Source: Psococerastis gibbosa (lineage: Eukaryota > Arthropoda > Insecta > Psocodea > Psocidae). From it: 64,000 nt of DNA. The position numbers and the translations under genes were made by a program. Shown here one piece after another: positions 13,901 through 23,300 of this stretch (position 1 is the stretch's first letter; every line of letters starts with the position of its first letter). The stretch is from contig OZ020486.1 in assembly GCA_963971405.1 (NCBI GenBank), positions 27,799,419 through 27,863,418 of the forward strand, given 5' to 3'. Below the pieces are notes generated by a model, which was given only the letters and a program-made list of their open reading frames with translations, made no database searches and was not told the origin of the DNA.

Positions 13901-16900
13901 GCCATACATAATTCAATCAAACAAGCGCTATGTGTAGGTCAACAACAGCAATAGGTACTGTTTATTATATAAAGAAGGAAAAGAGTGGCAGAGCACGAGA
14001 CTCAATTAGTGAGGACACATTTCGATTAAAGGTTGATTGAAAAGCTCACGTGGACAGCAGTCACATGGCTGGGTAAGTCTGGCCTGATTACGTCACACTC
14101 AACAGTTGGAGCCCTTTGCTTCCTGTATAACGACGACAAAACTAAAATTAATAGCAAATCGGACACCTTTGCGTAGTTTGTACAAAGTCAACATATCGAA
14201 TGAGTAAATTGTAAATGAGAATAAAACAGCAGAAGCACTATTATGGATGTGATGGAAGATTAAGATAAGTTCACCTTTTCCAAAAGTGTGGCCAAACTGT
14301 GTTCGTGACAGCTACATACCTTGCATTAAATTTCTTTTTATTTATTATCGATATTTCATTTGATTTTGTTGAAAATGGCTAGTGGGGTGACCGATTCCTG
14401 ACATAAAGTCGAGGTGTGATGATGCATGAAATAACGTCACCTTATTACCCAACTATGGCGGGTATTCCACTGGTCTATTTTACTTTAAATTTGATTTGAG
14501 ATTTTTGTTTTACTCTATGAAATTCTCCATTTTAATTTCCTCATGTTAAAATTGATCAATGAACATAAAGTAAAATCACGCGTTGCAAACAATAACAAAC
14601 TAAAATTAAACAATGGCGTCGTCTAGAGATGATAAATAATTTAAATTAATTTCTTGAGAACGAACTAATTATTTCGTTGTTTAAATCATAAAATTTCTTG
14701 TAGATTATAAAATTAAAAGAAAGACGGCAGGCAAACTTACAAATTTGAAAAAAATTGAAAACAAAAATGATCAATTGATAAAAACAAGTCAATGACAAAA
14801 TCAAATTTGAAGTAAAACTGACCAGTGGAATACCCGCCTATCCATTTTGGCAGAGTCAAATTTCAAGAGAAATATCAATCCTTATGCTTTTATAGATTAG
14901 ATTTGTAGGTGGCCGTCACTTTAGTCTGAATTTCATAACTTTGGCTATCCGGAGTCTCTTTTTCTAACCCTATGTAACATAGGATATCTTTCTCTGTCTT
15001 ACCTTACAGCCATACAACCATACAGGATGTTGGGCTGGGTACGTTAACTTTAAATTTCGGTGGTAATTTACAAATTCAAAATGTACCAAGGTTTATAATT
15101 ATAGTTAACTGTGTATATTTTGCGTTTAGGTGTAATTATAATAATGCCATATGTATGTAAAGAGAAGCAGCTACAGGTATAAACAGATAACCGGGTAAAT
15201 AACTGGTCTCCATCTTCCTTATCATAACAAGTTGTCAGTTTGGTCACTTTTGGAGACGAAATTCGGTATTTTTCACATTAGTAAGCTTCAGTATTTAAGT
15301 GACATCTTAAACGGACAGAGAGAGTTCCCTATGGGTTAGAATAACAGACCCCAGAATGGTCTAAAAGTAATGAAATGCAGACATCGCTTGACGACAGTTC
15401 TGGAAGGCGTGAAAAAACAGAGAAGGTTACATGAGGTCCACGCCTCCAAAACAGGGGCGAAATGGTGATAGTAGCGGACACTTACTAATTATCAAAATGT
15501 AGGGAATACATATAAGGAACGCGACCTAATTGATAGCTTAAATATAAAAAACTGATATGAAACTTATCGCATGCCATGCATTGGGAAAGGAAAATCGCGT
15601 CAAAAAATAATGAATTAGCCTGCGGGCTATTAATTTATCCAGAGTGAATAGGGCCACTCAAAAGTGACGACAAATATTTCGTAACTCCCTGCCGATTAGA
15701 ATTTATAGAACTGTGCTCGAGCGATGGTAGCACTTTCTTAGATAGAACTTTGTTGTTCAGCAAAGAAGCGAGTTTCCGCTGCAAAGTGCAATATAAAATT
15801 GCTCCGACCTAGGGGCACAGCTCGGTGTTTTGAAAGATATTAAGCAGATTTACGTAATTCTTAATATCACTAATCATATTAAGACTGTCTAGACACCTAA
15901 TTGAGATCTTGGAACGAAGGTGATTTTTACTGGAGAATACGTAATTGGCCAGACTGCAAACATAATAAACATATCTTTAAAATTGCAATATAATTACAAA
16001 GATATCACGGACGGAGTTACGTGACAAAGTAGGCCGTGGTCGTTTATAAATAAATAAATAAATATTGACTTTTTTTGTTCTATTACTAAGCCAACCTAGC
16101 GGAGTTAGGGCTATAAAACCCTCTCTTACACTCAACTAGGAAGACCCGGTACCGCTTGCTTTACATGCCCTCCGAAGCATGGAAATTTGGAAGTACGCTT
16201 TCAGAACGACCACGGCCTATCGTGCCAGATTCTATTACTTCGTAATTTAAAATTAGTAAACTATTAGTGTTCTTAGTTTTTAGTATTCATTACAAATACG
16301 GTAAAATGAGAGGAAAAATTGTGATGTTATTATTTCACTTACCGGCAGTGTGGTATCCCTGTGCCGCCATACAAGATTCTATATAGTTTACTTTCATAGA
16401 GAAGCTGCGGATGCCGCGCCCGTAAGGGCTCCATTTTGACAGCCACCTCCTGCAAATTTTTATAATTTGATCAGTTGATTTAATTTTTCATGATCTACTT
16501 TATATTATGGCTCTAAATAAACGGGTATTCTAGATCCGACATGTTGGACTCTTGACAAATGTGCCATAATTGCATGAAACTCATCCATCTGTGGACAAAA
16601 ATTAAGCGGCGCTTTCAAGTAGGCTTATATTGTTTTACAACATCATTTCAATACACAATACAATACAAAAATTAGAGTCCCTGACCAGCCAGAGCCGGAT
16701 CGACCGTATCAAAAGCTGCAGGATCGTTCAAAGCTGCAGGATATCTATGCTCTCTTATAGAGAGGTTAGTAGTAGTAGTAGTTGTGATTTGAAGTAGTGC
16801 ATCGCACTTATGATTAATCCAGACACTACTGCTCTACGTACTCTTCTTTTTTACATCCTCCACAAATTTCTTTCTGAACTCCTTCATGTTTACAGCATAT

Positions 16901-18939
16901 TTGATAGTTTTCTGCAGCAGATTAAACATTTGTAGGCCTTAATGAAAAATGCTCGTTCCACTGGTTCGTCTTCTATACTCAAGCGTAATGCAATCTCTAT
17001 TTCTAGTTCCATAGTTGTGCACTTCACTAAAAGTCTTTGTAAGGTCTATCATGTACTTAGGCATTAAACCTGATACAATACTCCAGATAAACGACATGAC
17101 ATCGACGTACACATTTTCTTGGATGGTGAACATGTCTAATTCCTCTATCATTTCAACTACCCTCTTGTCGATAGGAACATTTAGTATTGACCTTAGTCCC
17201 CTGTTCAGGGTCACCTGTATTTCCACAATAACAGAACTTGGTGCATAATACAGTAAGGTGCTGCAGTATTTTATGCGAGGTTTGACGTAGGCTTCATAGA
17301 TTAATTTCTTCGTTCTTGTCGGCAATACATATCTAACTTTCCTCAAGATAAACATTTTCTGATATAGTTTGCATATTAAGCTGCGAAAATGATCATTAAA
17401 GTTTAATCTATTATCAATAGTGGTGCCAAGATATCGAAACGAATCCACCACCTCTAATCTTTCACCATTCATTCGGACATTGAGATCATAATCACAACAT
17501 TTCTTCGAGACCAACATTACTTTAGATTTCTTCACATTGAGCACAGTTTATTAGCTGCCAGCCAGTACGTCAACTGGATCAGCTCTTCATTTAAGATTTC
17601 CTCCAATTTCCCAACGTCTTAGCCAATCAAAGTTATAGTAGTAGAAGGAAAATTTGAGACATGCGCAAAGAAAGCAATAAGGGGGAATAGAACTTTTTCC
17701 TTCCACTTTTATAGCTGATCTCCCTCACCTGATAAATTAAATTTAAAACGATCGGTAAGTCCACTATGGGGAGAATTATCAAAGTGTTCTCAGGACACAA
17801 GGTACACCTGTTTTTCGCAACCTTTAATTACCATTATGTGAATCGTCCGAGCATGCACTCTCTCTCTGCGTCCGAAACATTAAAAAAAATCCCTTTCGGA
17901 TTTGACTGATCAGGTGTAGGGAGATTTCATAAAAGCACTGACCCCACTTCGCGGGTTTCTCCTTCCTTATAAATTACAACATATTGAATTATACGAAGTA
18001 TCTAGTCGTAATATTTTGAAAAGAACACATTAGTACAAAGTATCACATTATTTTCACTATGACTGGCGGTCATCTGGAAGTTATCGCTCTTTGTCGTAAA
18101 ATGTGTTAATTGCCATTATCGTAAATTAAAAATCTAAATCTAAGGAGTACATTGTTTTCTGAAATCTATATACATACTACCCGAGGATGACATTTGGAAC
18201 ACTTTGCTTATTCAAAAACTAGCATAAGCGGAACACAAGAGTTGATTCAAATTGTATAAGTGTACCAACTCAAAATGTCAATCTATCGTGGTCGATTAGT
18301 ACTTAAATATATTGAACGGGGGGTTCAAGCTCAGGGCGTCATAAATTGCGAAGTTATGATAAAATTTTCCGGACATTGGTTGCAGTCTTAATAGGTCGAT
18401 GAAATCTCCCTCAAATACGGGGTCCAAACGGTTGGTGCCAAAATGACCCAGGGGTGAAAACGGCGAGGTCATAACACCATGCTTCATATACAAGTTATAA
18501 AACCTATGCACTGTAGGCACGTAGTTTAGGCACAAAGAATCGCAGCAGACATTGGAAGTGCTACCAGCCTCTACACTTTCTAAGATCAGGAAGCCTCAAG
18601 TGAATGTTGCAAAAAATGATTAATAAGTAATGGATGCTGAATCCTAATCATAAGAAGTAACATTAAATTATAAAGACAAAATTCTGCTTTCATCGATCAT
18701 TTTTATTCTTTTCACAAGATGGCGACCCAAACACTTGAACATAAGGACAATTCAAATTTCCTCCTACATTTCATTGGAAAGTTATTAACTAATAAAACTA
18801 CACAGTTTTAAATTAAAAGACTTACCTCTCCATTTGTAATATTAATTCCTAAATATATGTCCCCAAAAGAACCACTACCAATCTTTCGTACCAAACGGTA
18901 TTTGCCACCAACTATAAACTCGTTAAGTGGCGTATTCAT
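4439..18939 (-). CDS. CSNK1A1: Casein kinase I alpha, 330 aa, six coding exons
   Basis: Ser/Thr kinase of the CK1 family; family members phosphorylate beta-catenin, PER, Ci/Gli and many primed substrates. Coding exons (minus strand): 18939-18826, 16449-16343, 7829-7604, 5941-5802, 5262-5109 and 4690-4439. Every junction is GT-AG and the frame closes at 330 aa (human about 337). Visible motifs: glycine loop GSGSFG at residues 21-26, VAVK lysine at 43, catalytic HRDIKPDNF at 131-139, DFG at 154-156, and the CK1 signatures GRHCNKLFLIDFG and [12 protein letters not shown]. The C-terminal kinase lobe ([28 protein letters not shown]) is nearly identical to animal CK1 alpha. The tail after LKQK is short and Ser/Thr-rich, ending in NITPDK. 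No extra exon for the nuclear L insert was found. Intron 2 is about 8.5 kb and repeat-filled. Confidence 0.96.
5942..7603. other. CK1 alpha intron 3 with LINE debris
   Basis: Spliced between exons ending AACAAG|gtaaaa and starting ctttcag|CTCTTT. The part from about 6300 to 7330 carries scraps of LINE-like coding sequence, including the tail at 7140-7325 and a second motif GGCTGTAGAGCTACAG at 6690 that resembles GGCTGTAGCGCCACAG at 7269. Nothing else recognised. Confidence 0.6.
7140..7325 (+). pseudogene. Decayed non-LTR retrotransposon C-terminal fragment
   Basis: Translation contains [19 protein letters not shown], matching the pattern DDxxxDLRxLxVxDWxxxAxDRxxWR found at the end of many LINE ORF2 proteins. 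The usual DR..WR step is missing or diverged. It lies in antisense orientation within CK1 alpha intron 3. Family assignment rests on this short motif only. Confidence 0.45.
7988..8108 (+). repeat. Composite SINE head plus tRNA-like hairpin arm
   Basis: Begins with GTAGAGTAGTGGTACGGACTC, the box A region of the SINE family at 12640, then switches at about 8027 to AACCGAAATTAGAGGATATG followed by GGCGGGATTCGAACCCT, the left arm of the palindrome at 23425. The switch suggests insertion or template jumping between two repeat families. Confidence 0.55.
9045..9310. repeat. C-rich tracts of a dispersed GC-biased repeat
   Basis: Contains two poly-C runs (about 9051-9063 and 9291-9302) and copies of CTCCTGGGGGAGTCCCC-like sequence. 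The same motifs appear on the other strand at 59320-59730 (GGGGGGCCGGGGGTCTCCC followed by ATTGGGGTTTTAAGCATTTT). It stands out against the AT-rich surroundings. Not coding. Confidence 0.5.
10200..10400 (+). repeat. Dispersed repeat (ACAGACCGACC / CCACCGAG family)
   Basis: Carries AAATTTCATCAAAATCCACC, ACAGACCGACCGACATTTCG and TTCCTGGGACTTCAAAACGG. Inverted relatives lie at about 30225-30385 (TCGGTGGATTTTGTTGAAAT) and 40570-40720 (GGGTGGATTTGGATTAAATT with GTCTGTCTGCCTGCCTG). Non-coding; class unknown. Confidence 0.5.
10935..11105 (-). mobile_element. SINE family 2 copy (tRNA-like head)
   Basis: Read on the minus strand it carries GGTGGTAACGTGCTTGCACT, then ACACGCCATGCAATCGGA, then GTAATAACCTACAGAGGCG and ends near a long A/T tract at 10921-10950. 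Homologous copies: 43497-43655 (plus) and 53590-53748 (minus). The GTGGTAGCGTGCTTG start resembles a tRNA box A. Confidence 0.55.
12640..12823 (+). mobile_element. SINE family 1 copy, tRNA-Glu-like
   Basis: Full-length-looking copy. The head AGAGTAGTGGTACAGACTC fits box A and GGTTTGAGTCC fits box B (GGTTCGANTCC). Between them CTTTCAC resembles the anticodon loop of tRNA-Glu(TTC). The body holds TAGTTGAGTGTAAGAG and GCCCTAACTCCGCTAGG, and the tail is AAAAAGTCATTATTTATGTA. Other copies: 13421, 16046, 49341, 56205 and 59271. Confidence 0.8.
13421..13614 (-). mobile_element. SINE family 1 copy, minus strand
   Basis: Reverse complement of the 12640 element, with tail AAATAAATAAATAAATACAT first, then CCAACCTAGCGGAACTAGG, and the tRNA-like head at the right end (ACTCGAACCAACAACC is an intact inverted box B). 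It lacks part of the body after the tail (the GTGTAAGAGAGGGCTTTATAG block). Confidence 0.78.
14457..14838. mobile_element. MITE, PIF/Harbinger-like, 382 bp
   Basis: Terminal inverted repeats GGCGGGTATTCCACTGGTC / GACCAGTGGAATACCCGCC (one extra A in the right arm reading), flanked by TAT on both sides. Internal sequence TTAAAATTGATCAATGA and AAACTAAAATTAAACAATGG is shared with the elements at 30936 and 60693, including a relic ATGGCGTC start. Confidence 0.75.
16046..16182 (-). mobile_element. SINE family 1 copy, 5'-truncated
   Basis: Holds the (TAAA)n tail, the TATTACTAAGCCAACCTAGC block, TTACACTCAACTAGGAAG and TTTACATGCCCTCCGAAGCA, but lacks the tRNA-like head. It is flanked by an inverted pair AGGCCGTGGTCGTT (about 16031) and AACGACCACGGCCT (about 16205), so it seems to sit inside an older palindrome. 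Confidence 0.72.
16450..18825. other. CK1 alpha intron 1 with LINE fragment
   Basis: Joins GGAGAG|gtaagt to tttgcag|GAGGTGG. The central part is occupied by a decayed reverse transcriptase fragment (16939-17625), also on the minus strand. An orphan open frame lies at 18296-18595. An AGT microsatellite is at 16764-16781. Confidence 0.65.
16939..17625 (-). pseudogene. Non-LTR retrotransposon reverse transcriptase fragment
   Basis: The minus-strand frame starting [14 protein letters not shown] and continuing [34 protein letters not shown] and [10 protein letters not shown] matches the RT thumb and C-terminal region of jockey/CR1-type LINEs: the N.KKSK step after the catalytic YADD, the YLG box, then Y..Y..P...Y...L and YxTRxR. 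Upstream, in another frame, [20 protein letters not shown] continues the homology, so a frameshift lies near 17545 and a stop near 17625. The catalytic part is missing. A dead copy, in the same orientation as the host gene CK1 alpha. Confidence 0.82.
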
Positions 18940-19078
18940 GGCAGGGGCTTGTAAATCACACTTATGAAAGTTTCCCACCCACACAACACTTCTTTTTATT
19001 CTTTAAGAATCACAGTAGGACACAATAAAAGTGGGTTTTTTTATCATCTCGCAGCACATAAACCCTGTTTCAGCGAGA

Positions 19079-19086
19079 TGACGTCA
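19079..19086. promoter_or_regulatory. Perfect CRE (TGACGTCA) upstream of CK1 alpha
   Basis: Palindromic TGACGTCA, 140 bp upstream of the CK1 alpha ATG. This is the consensus site of CREB/ATF bZIP factors. The position fits a promoter-proximal element; activity is inferred. Confidence 0.45.
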
Positions 19087-20292
19087 CACTTAGCTTCACA
19101 CACACAAGTGTCGCAATGAGGTTAATTTAACAGTTCAATTATATAAAATCATGGGCAAATATGCAATTTTGTCTTTGCTTTTCCGCACAAATTCGAGACA
19201 CAAAACCAATTATTAACTGAAAAATGAGTACATTTCGACACAAATTTAATATCCTCAAAACACAAGACACAGTTCACAAGCCCACTGCAACTGCGCATGG
19301 CGCATGCGTGAAACTGGGTCTGGGAAGGCGCTGGCGCACTCTTTGTTGTCTTCCCTCCAAAATTTAAATGCAGACAAGCTGGCAAATGAAAAATTTTGTT
19401 CAGTCGAATAGGTCCTGCCTTTTTTCCTCGATATATTACTATCTTTAGGCTGGCCATTATACCATGTTCTTTTAATATTTGACTTACTACTCATGGCTTA
19501 TGCACCTTTCCGTTGCCGATTAGGCCAAGTAAAGCTGTCACAATTTCTTACATAGAGATATAACATACGAGGTCAAAACACATGTTTTAAATAGTGGACG
19601 GATCGAATCATAGTTTCTTTTGGTACATTTTCCAGAATATAATGAACTAACTTTAAAATTTAAATAGTATTCACGTACATACATACGTGTACCACTGGCT
19701 AATTACGAACCTGTGGGGGTCCCACATTTATGGTCGACCAGTCTGGAAGCATTCGTTTTGCTTCAGCTTCTCAGCATACTTAATGATTGTCTTAAATAAA
19801 AGAATTCTCCATTTTTATCAACATCTTGATTAATGCCGACTGTAGCTAGCTTTGGCTGCCAAAATTTATAAGTTTATATCACACAGTAACTTGCAAGTTG
19901 CCACGCCTCAATAACCCCTGTTAATTAATTTTTATCTGCCTAGCATGCACGTGCAAGGATAATAAAGGGACCTAGATTACGCCTACTATCAACTAAAAAC
20001 GATAGATAGCCTAGACTACTTTGGTGTCTCATAAACAAGTGCCCATACCTAAACAATGGATAGCCTATGAAATCGGCCCTTAAACTAGCATCTGCTAAGT
20101 CGTTCTCATGGTTAAGTAACAAAATTATATGTCCAGTTCAGTTCAGAGTTCACAGTCATATATTCGCCCCTTGATTCAGAAGCAGAAGTCTCATGTTGAA
20201 CTGTCTCAATCACCTAGTGCACCTACTTGACGAGCTTACTTCATACTTACGCATACAGTACATAACGATTGTATAATCTAAGAAGAATTATA

Positions 20293-20302
20293 TTTATTTA
20301 TT
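20293..20302 (-). promoter_or_regulatory. MAK16 poly(A) signal, two overlapping AATAAA
   Basis: The minus strand reads AATAAATAAA, about 45 nt past the MAK16 TAA. The distance and double hexamer fit a short 3' UTR. Confidence 0.5.
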
Positions 20303-20347
20303 AGACATCATAAAACTTAGTGACAAAACAATGACCTTCAACATCAT

Positions 20348-23300
20348 TTAATTTTTTTGCTTCAAGGTGTGTTTAGATTTTACTGTCTCATATTCGTATT
20401 CAACTTCAACACGTGATCGCCGTGCTTTAGGATTCAACCGGACGGCGTTCTTAGCACGATGAGAAGTAGACGGCTGCAAATCCTGAAAAAAATTGCAGAT
20501 GTGTTATTCTATGCTGTCGGCCTTTACCCCTTGCGGCCTATCCCGTTTTTGCTTACCCTTCCTGTCGAGACATGCACTATAATTTGCTCCTTTTCCAATT
20601 TGGCCCCTGTGAGGGGGGTTATCAACTATTGCACGTTATGAATGAGTCTTATGATGGCATGAAATTCTCATTAGCATATGCTTACGTGCCTAGCTCACAA
20701 ACGTTCTCACGGGATTTGGTACAAAGTGTCTGCCTCCACACGTCGCATCATTACCAACGACCATACCAAGTTGAATCCATCAGAACAGAGCCTGCTCCAA
20801 ACTGCAGCGGGGGAACATGGTGGGACATGATAACGCGCTGAGTGCGTGTCGAGTCTTGGTCACCTCCGAATTAATCGCGTGACTTTACTGTGTTCCCCAA
20901 GTGGTTCAGAATCCACAATAATCAAGAGGTCCACCGTGTCAGTCAACTCCCCTTCCCCCCGAGGTGAAGGAGTCTGCTTTAGGGTGCCTCAAGTTAATAA
21001 ACAGACTCACTACCCCCGCCAGGCAGGCAGGGTTGCTTAAAGCAGAAAGCGTTGGAAAACAAACCAAAAAAACGTCGCATCAGGTAAAGTTAAGAATCAA
21101 TTCATTACAAACCTCTATGTCATTATCTGATTCTTCAATTTCAACTTCACCCCCCTGTTCTGCTATAGACTCAACTTCAGATTCGTCACTTTCTGCTTCA
21201 ACAAATTCTTTATCTGCTTTCTGCAACTCTCGTTCAACTTCAGGTTCAATTTCAAGCTCCTCCTTAAATGAATAACATCGAACTATTAATGCAAACTTTA
21301 CTTGATAGTTCTAGGGGCGGTAAGACGCCATACTTCACAGATACATGATCTACAATATCTAAGTAAGACGAAGCCGACAGAAGGCCCAAAGAATATGTTT
21401 TTGGTGTTGTATGATATGAAATCTAATACAACTAAACTACATTCTAACTTAATGGCATGGTCATTGTCTCTAGCACAACATGATTACAATATGTTAGGAG
21501 AGGACCGTTTTATTGGCTTAATTAATGTCAGAGAGAACAACTGAGGGATACACTTTGATCTTAACCATAAGGCCGAGAAGCGATATAAAAATAAATAAAA
21601 ACTGAGCTCTTAAAGAGTTTTCTCGACCAGTACACCAAGAAGGCCAATTTTCATTTATTACAAAATCATATTACTTATTGTCATATATGATAGCCTGCAT
21701 AAAGATTTAATCCGTAAAAACAAAAACATGATATAAAACAAAGCCACCTAACTTACTGCATATGACACTTATACCTTTACTAACCTCAATATCTTCTTCA
21801 ACTTCATCGTCATCACTTTCATCCAAAACCTCATTATCTAATGCTTTCTCAAAAACACTCTTAGGAAAGTTATATATATCCCCATACTGAAACAAGAAAC
21901 AAAATATATAAAATACAATAAAATTGACCTAATTACTGATAAGGAGTAGATAAGAAAATTAAAGTAAAGCACTCATTTAAAGTAAAGCACTCATTTGTTT
22001 TTACAACTGTTAGTCATTCTTTTGGTAGTCTATTATGACTATGACCTTATAAGCACAATCACTTCCCTCAATTCGTGTCTGAAATGTTCCACTTTGATAC
22101 ACTCTCTTATCCTTATATCTATTTCATCGTGTTCGGAAATTCTATCTTGGTATAGTGTAGTCTATTTCTAATCTAGTAATTGAGCATTTCTTGGCGCAGG
22201 ATATAGAAAATAAAGGAAAAGGAAGAATATATACAGAGGGATTTTATGAAAATCTCAAAATCATAGACTCGACAATTACAGGGACAGACCGCAATGGGTA
22301 GGCTACTTGATAGATATAAAAATTGTCACTATTTAGGCGGGGTTTCCACATACGTCAATGGTCAATGGTAAACATGGTTTTGACGTGGTAGCAGACATTT
22401 TTAGTATGTCTTTAATGTCTGCTAAAACGTCAATTTCATATTTCTCATTGACGCATGTGGAAACCCCGCCTTAAATAACGGCAGAATTAACAATATGACC
22501 GAAAAATTACCCCTTACAGTTCACCATATATTCACCTCATTCCCCAACACAGTTGCTCAATAGGTCAGACTCTTCTTCCCTAAACACTTACCGGTCAATA
22601 TAACCTTGAACAAAACCTGTGTACTTATTTATAAATTGAAAAAATAATACTAAAAATGAGCTATAAAACCCATTCAATATCGTCATCAATGAAAAATAAA
22701 CAATAGTTTTGAGAAAGAAACATGCCAAAAAATTATTTGTGGTCACTAAACTATTCTCTTGGAATCAACGAGGCAGAGAACCATTAGGCACGCTCCCCAA
22801 AGCCCCGACTATTTTACGATGCAAACTGACAATCGAGTGCTCTGTTAGATACTAACTTCGGCTCACGACTTCGACCATACGTACCGTTCCCGCCTTCAAT
22901 CTCTCCACAAGCTGTTTTTCAATAGCAGTATCTAATCGAGCAGCAATAAGAGCTTTATCTTCCCGACGACTTTCTCTCCTTTCAATCTTCCTTTGCAAAG
23001 GCACAAGTTTCTTCCTAAAATAAGTAAATAAGTCGTTTATTCACCATATTGCAACACTATTAATGATGTAAAATAAAGCATTCAATTTCAATCAATTAAG
23101 ACAGGGGCGTATTTAAGTATCTCTTTTATAAGAAGACAACCTTTTTAAGACCTGTCTCAACTCGGCCACTGTGTAATAGGAAATTGAGTACATAAAATTT
23201 ATATAACTGAAAATCAGCGAAAACACACGCCTTAAACTTTGTTAGTTACAGGAGCTTTTTTACACCCTAATTAGTTAGCTAGCTAGTAAATTACACGTAA

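Larger units (their letters stand above)
7830..16342. other. CK1 alpha intron 2, 8.5 kb, repeat-rich
   Basis: No coding exon was found between the exons ending TGCCG|gtaag and starting gcag|ATGGTACGG. The intron holds a composite tRNA-like fragment (7988-8108), G/C-homopolymer repeats (about 9050-9310), a CTTT microsatellite (10030-10051), a dispersed repeat (10200-10400), SINE copies (10935-11105, 12640-12823, 13421-13614, 16046-16182), a poly-G tract (11568-11582) and a MITE (14457-14838). Small open frames here look accidental. Confidence 0.7.
18940..20347. other. CK1 alpha upstream region and MAK16 3' flank
   Basis: Holds the CK1 alpha 5' UTR and promoter (right of 18940 on the minus strand), with a perfect CRE at 19079-19086. 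From about 19500 to 20280 I see no gene or clear repeat. The MAK16 poly(A) signal is at 20293-20302. Confidence 0.6.

Noticed and set aside
21302..21544. 80-codon plus-strand frame opposite MAK16
   Set aside because: Intronic to MAK16, no homology recognised and no splice signals supporting it.
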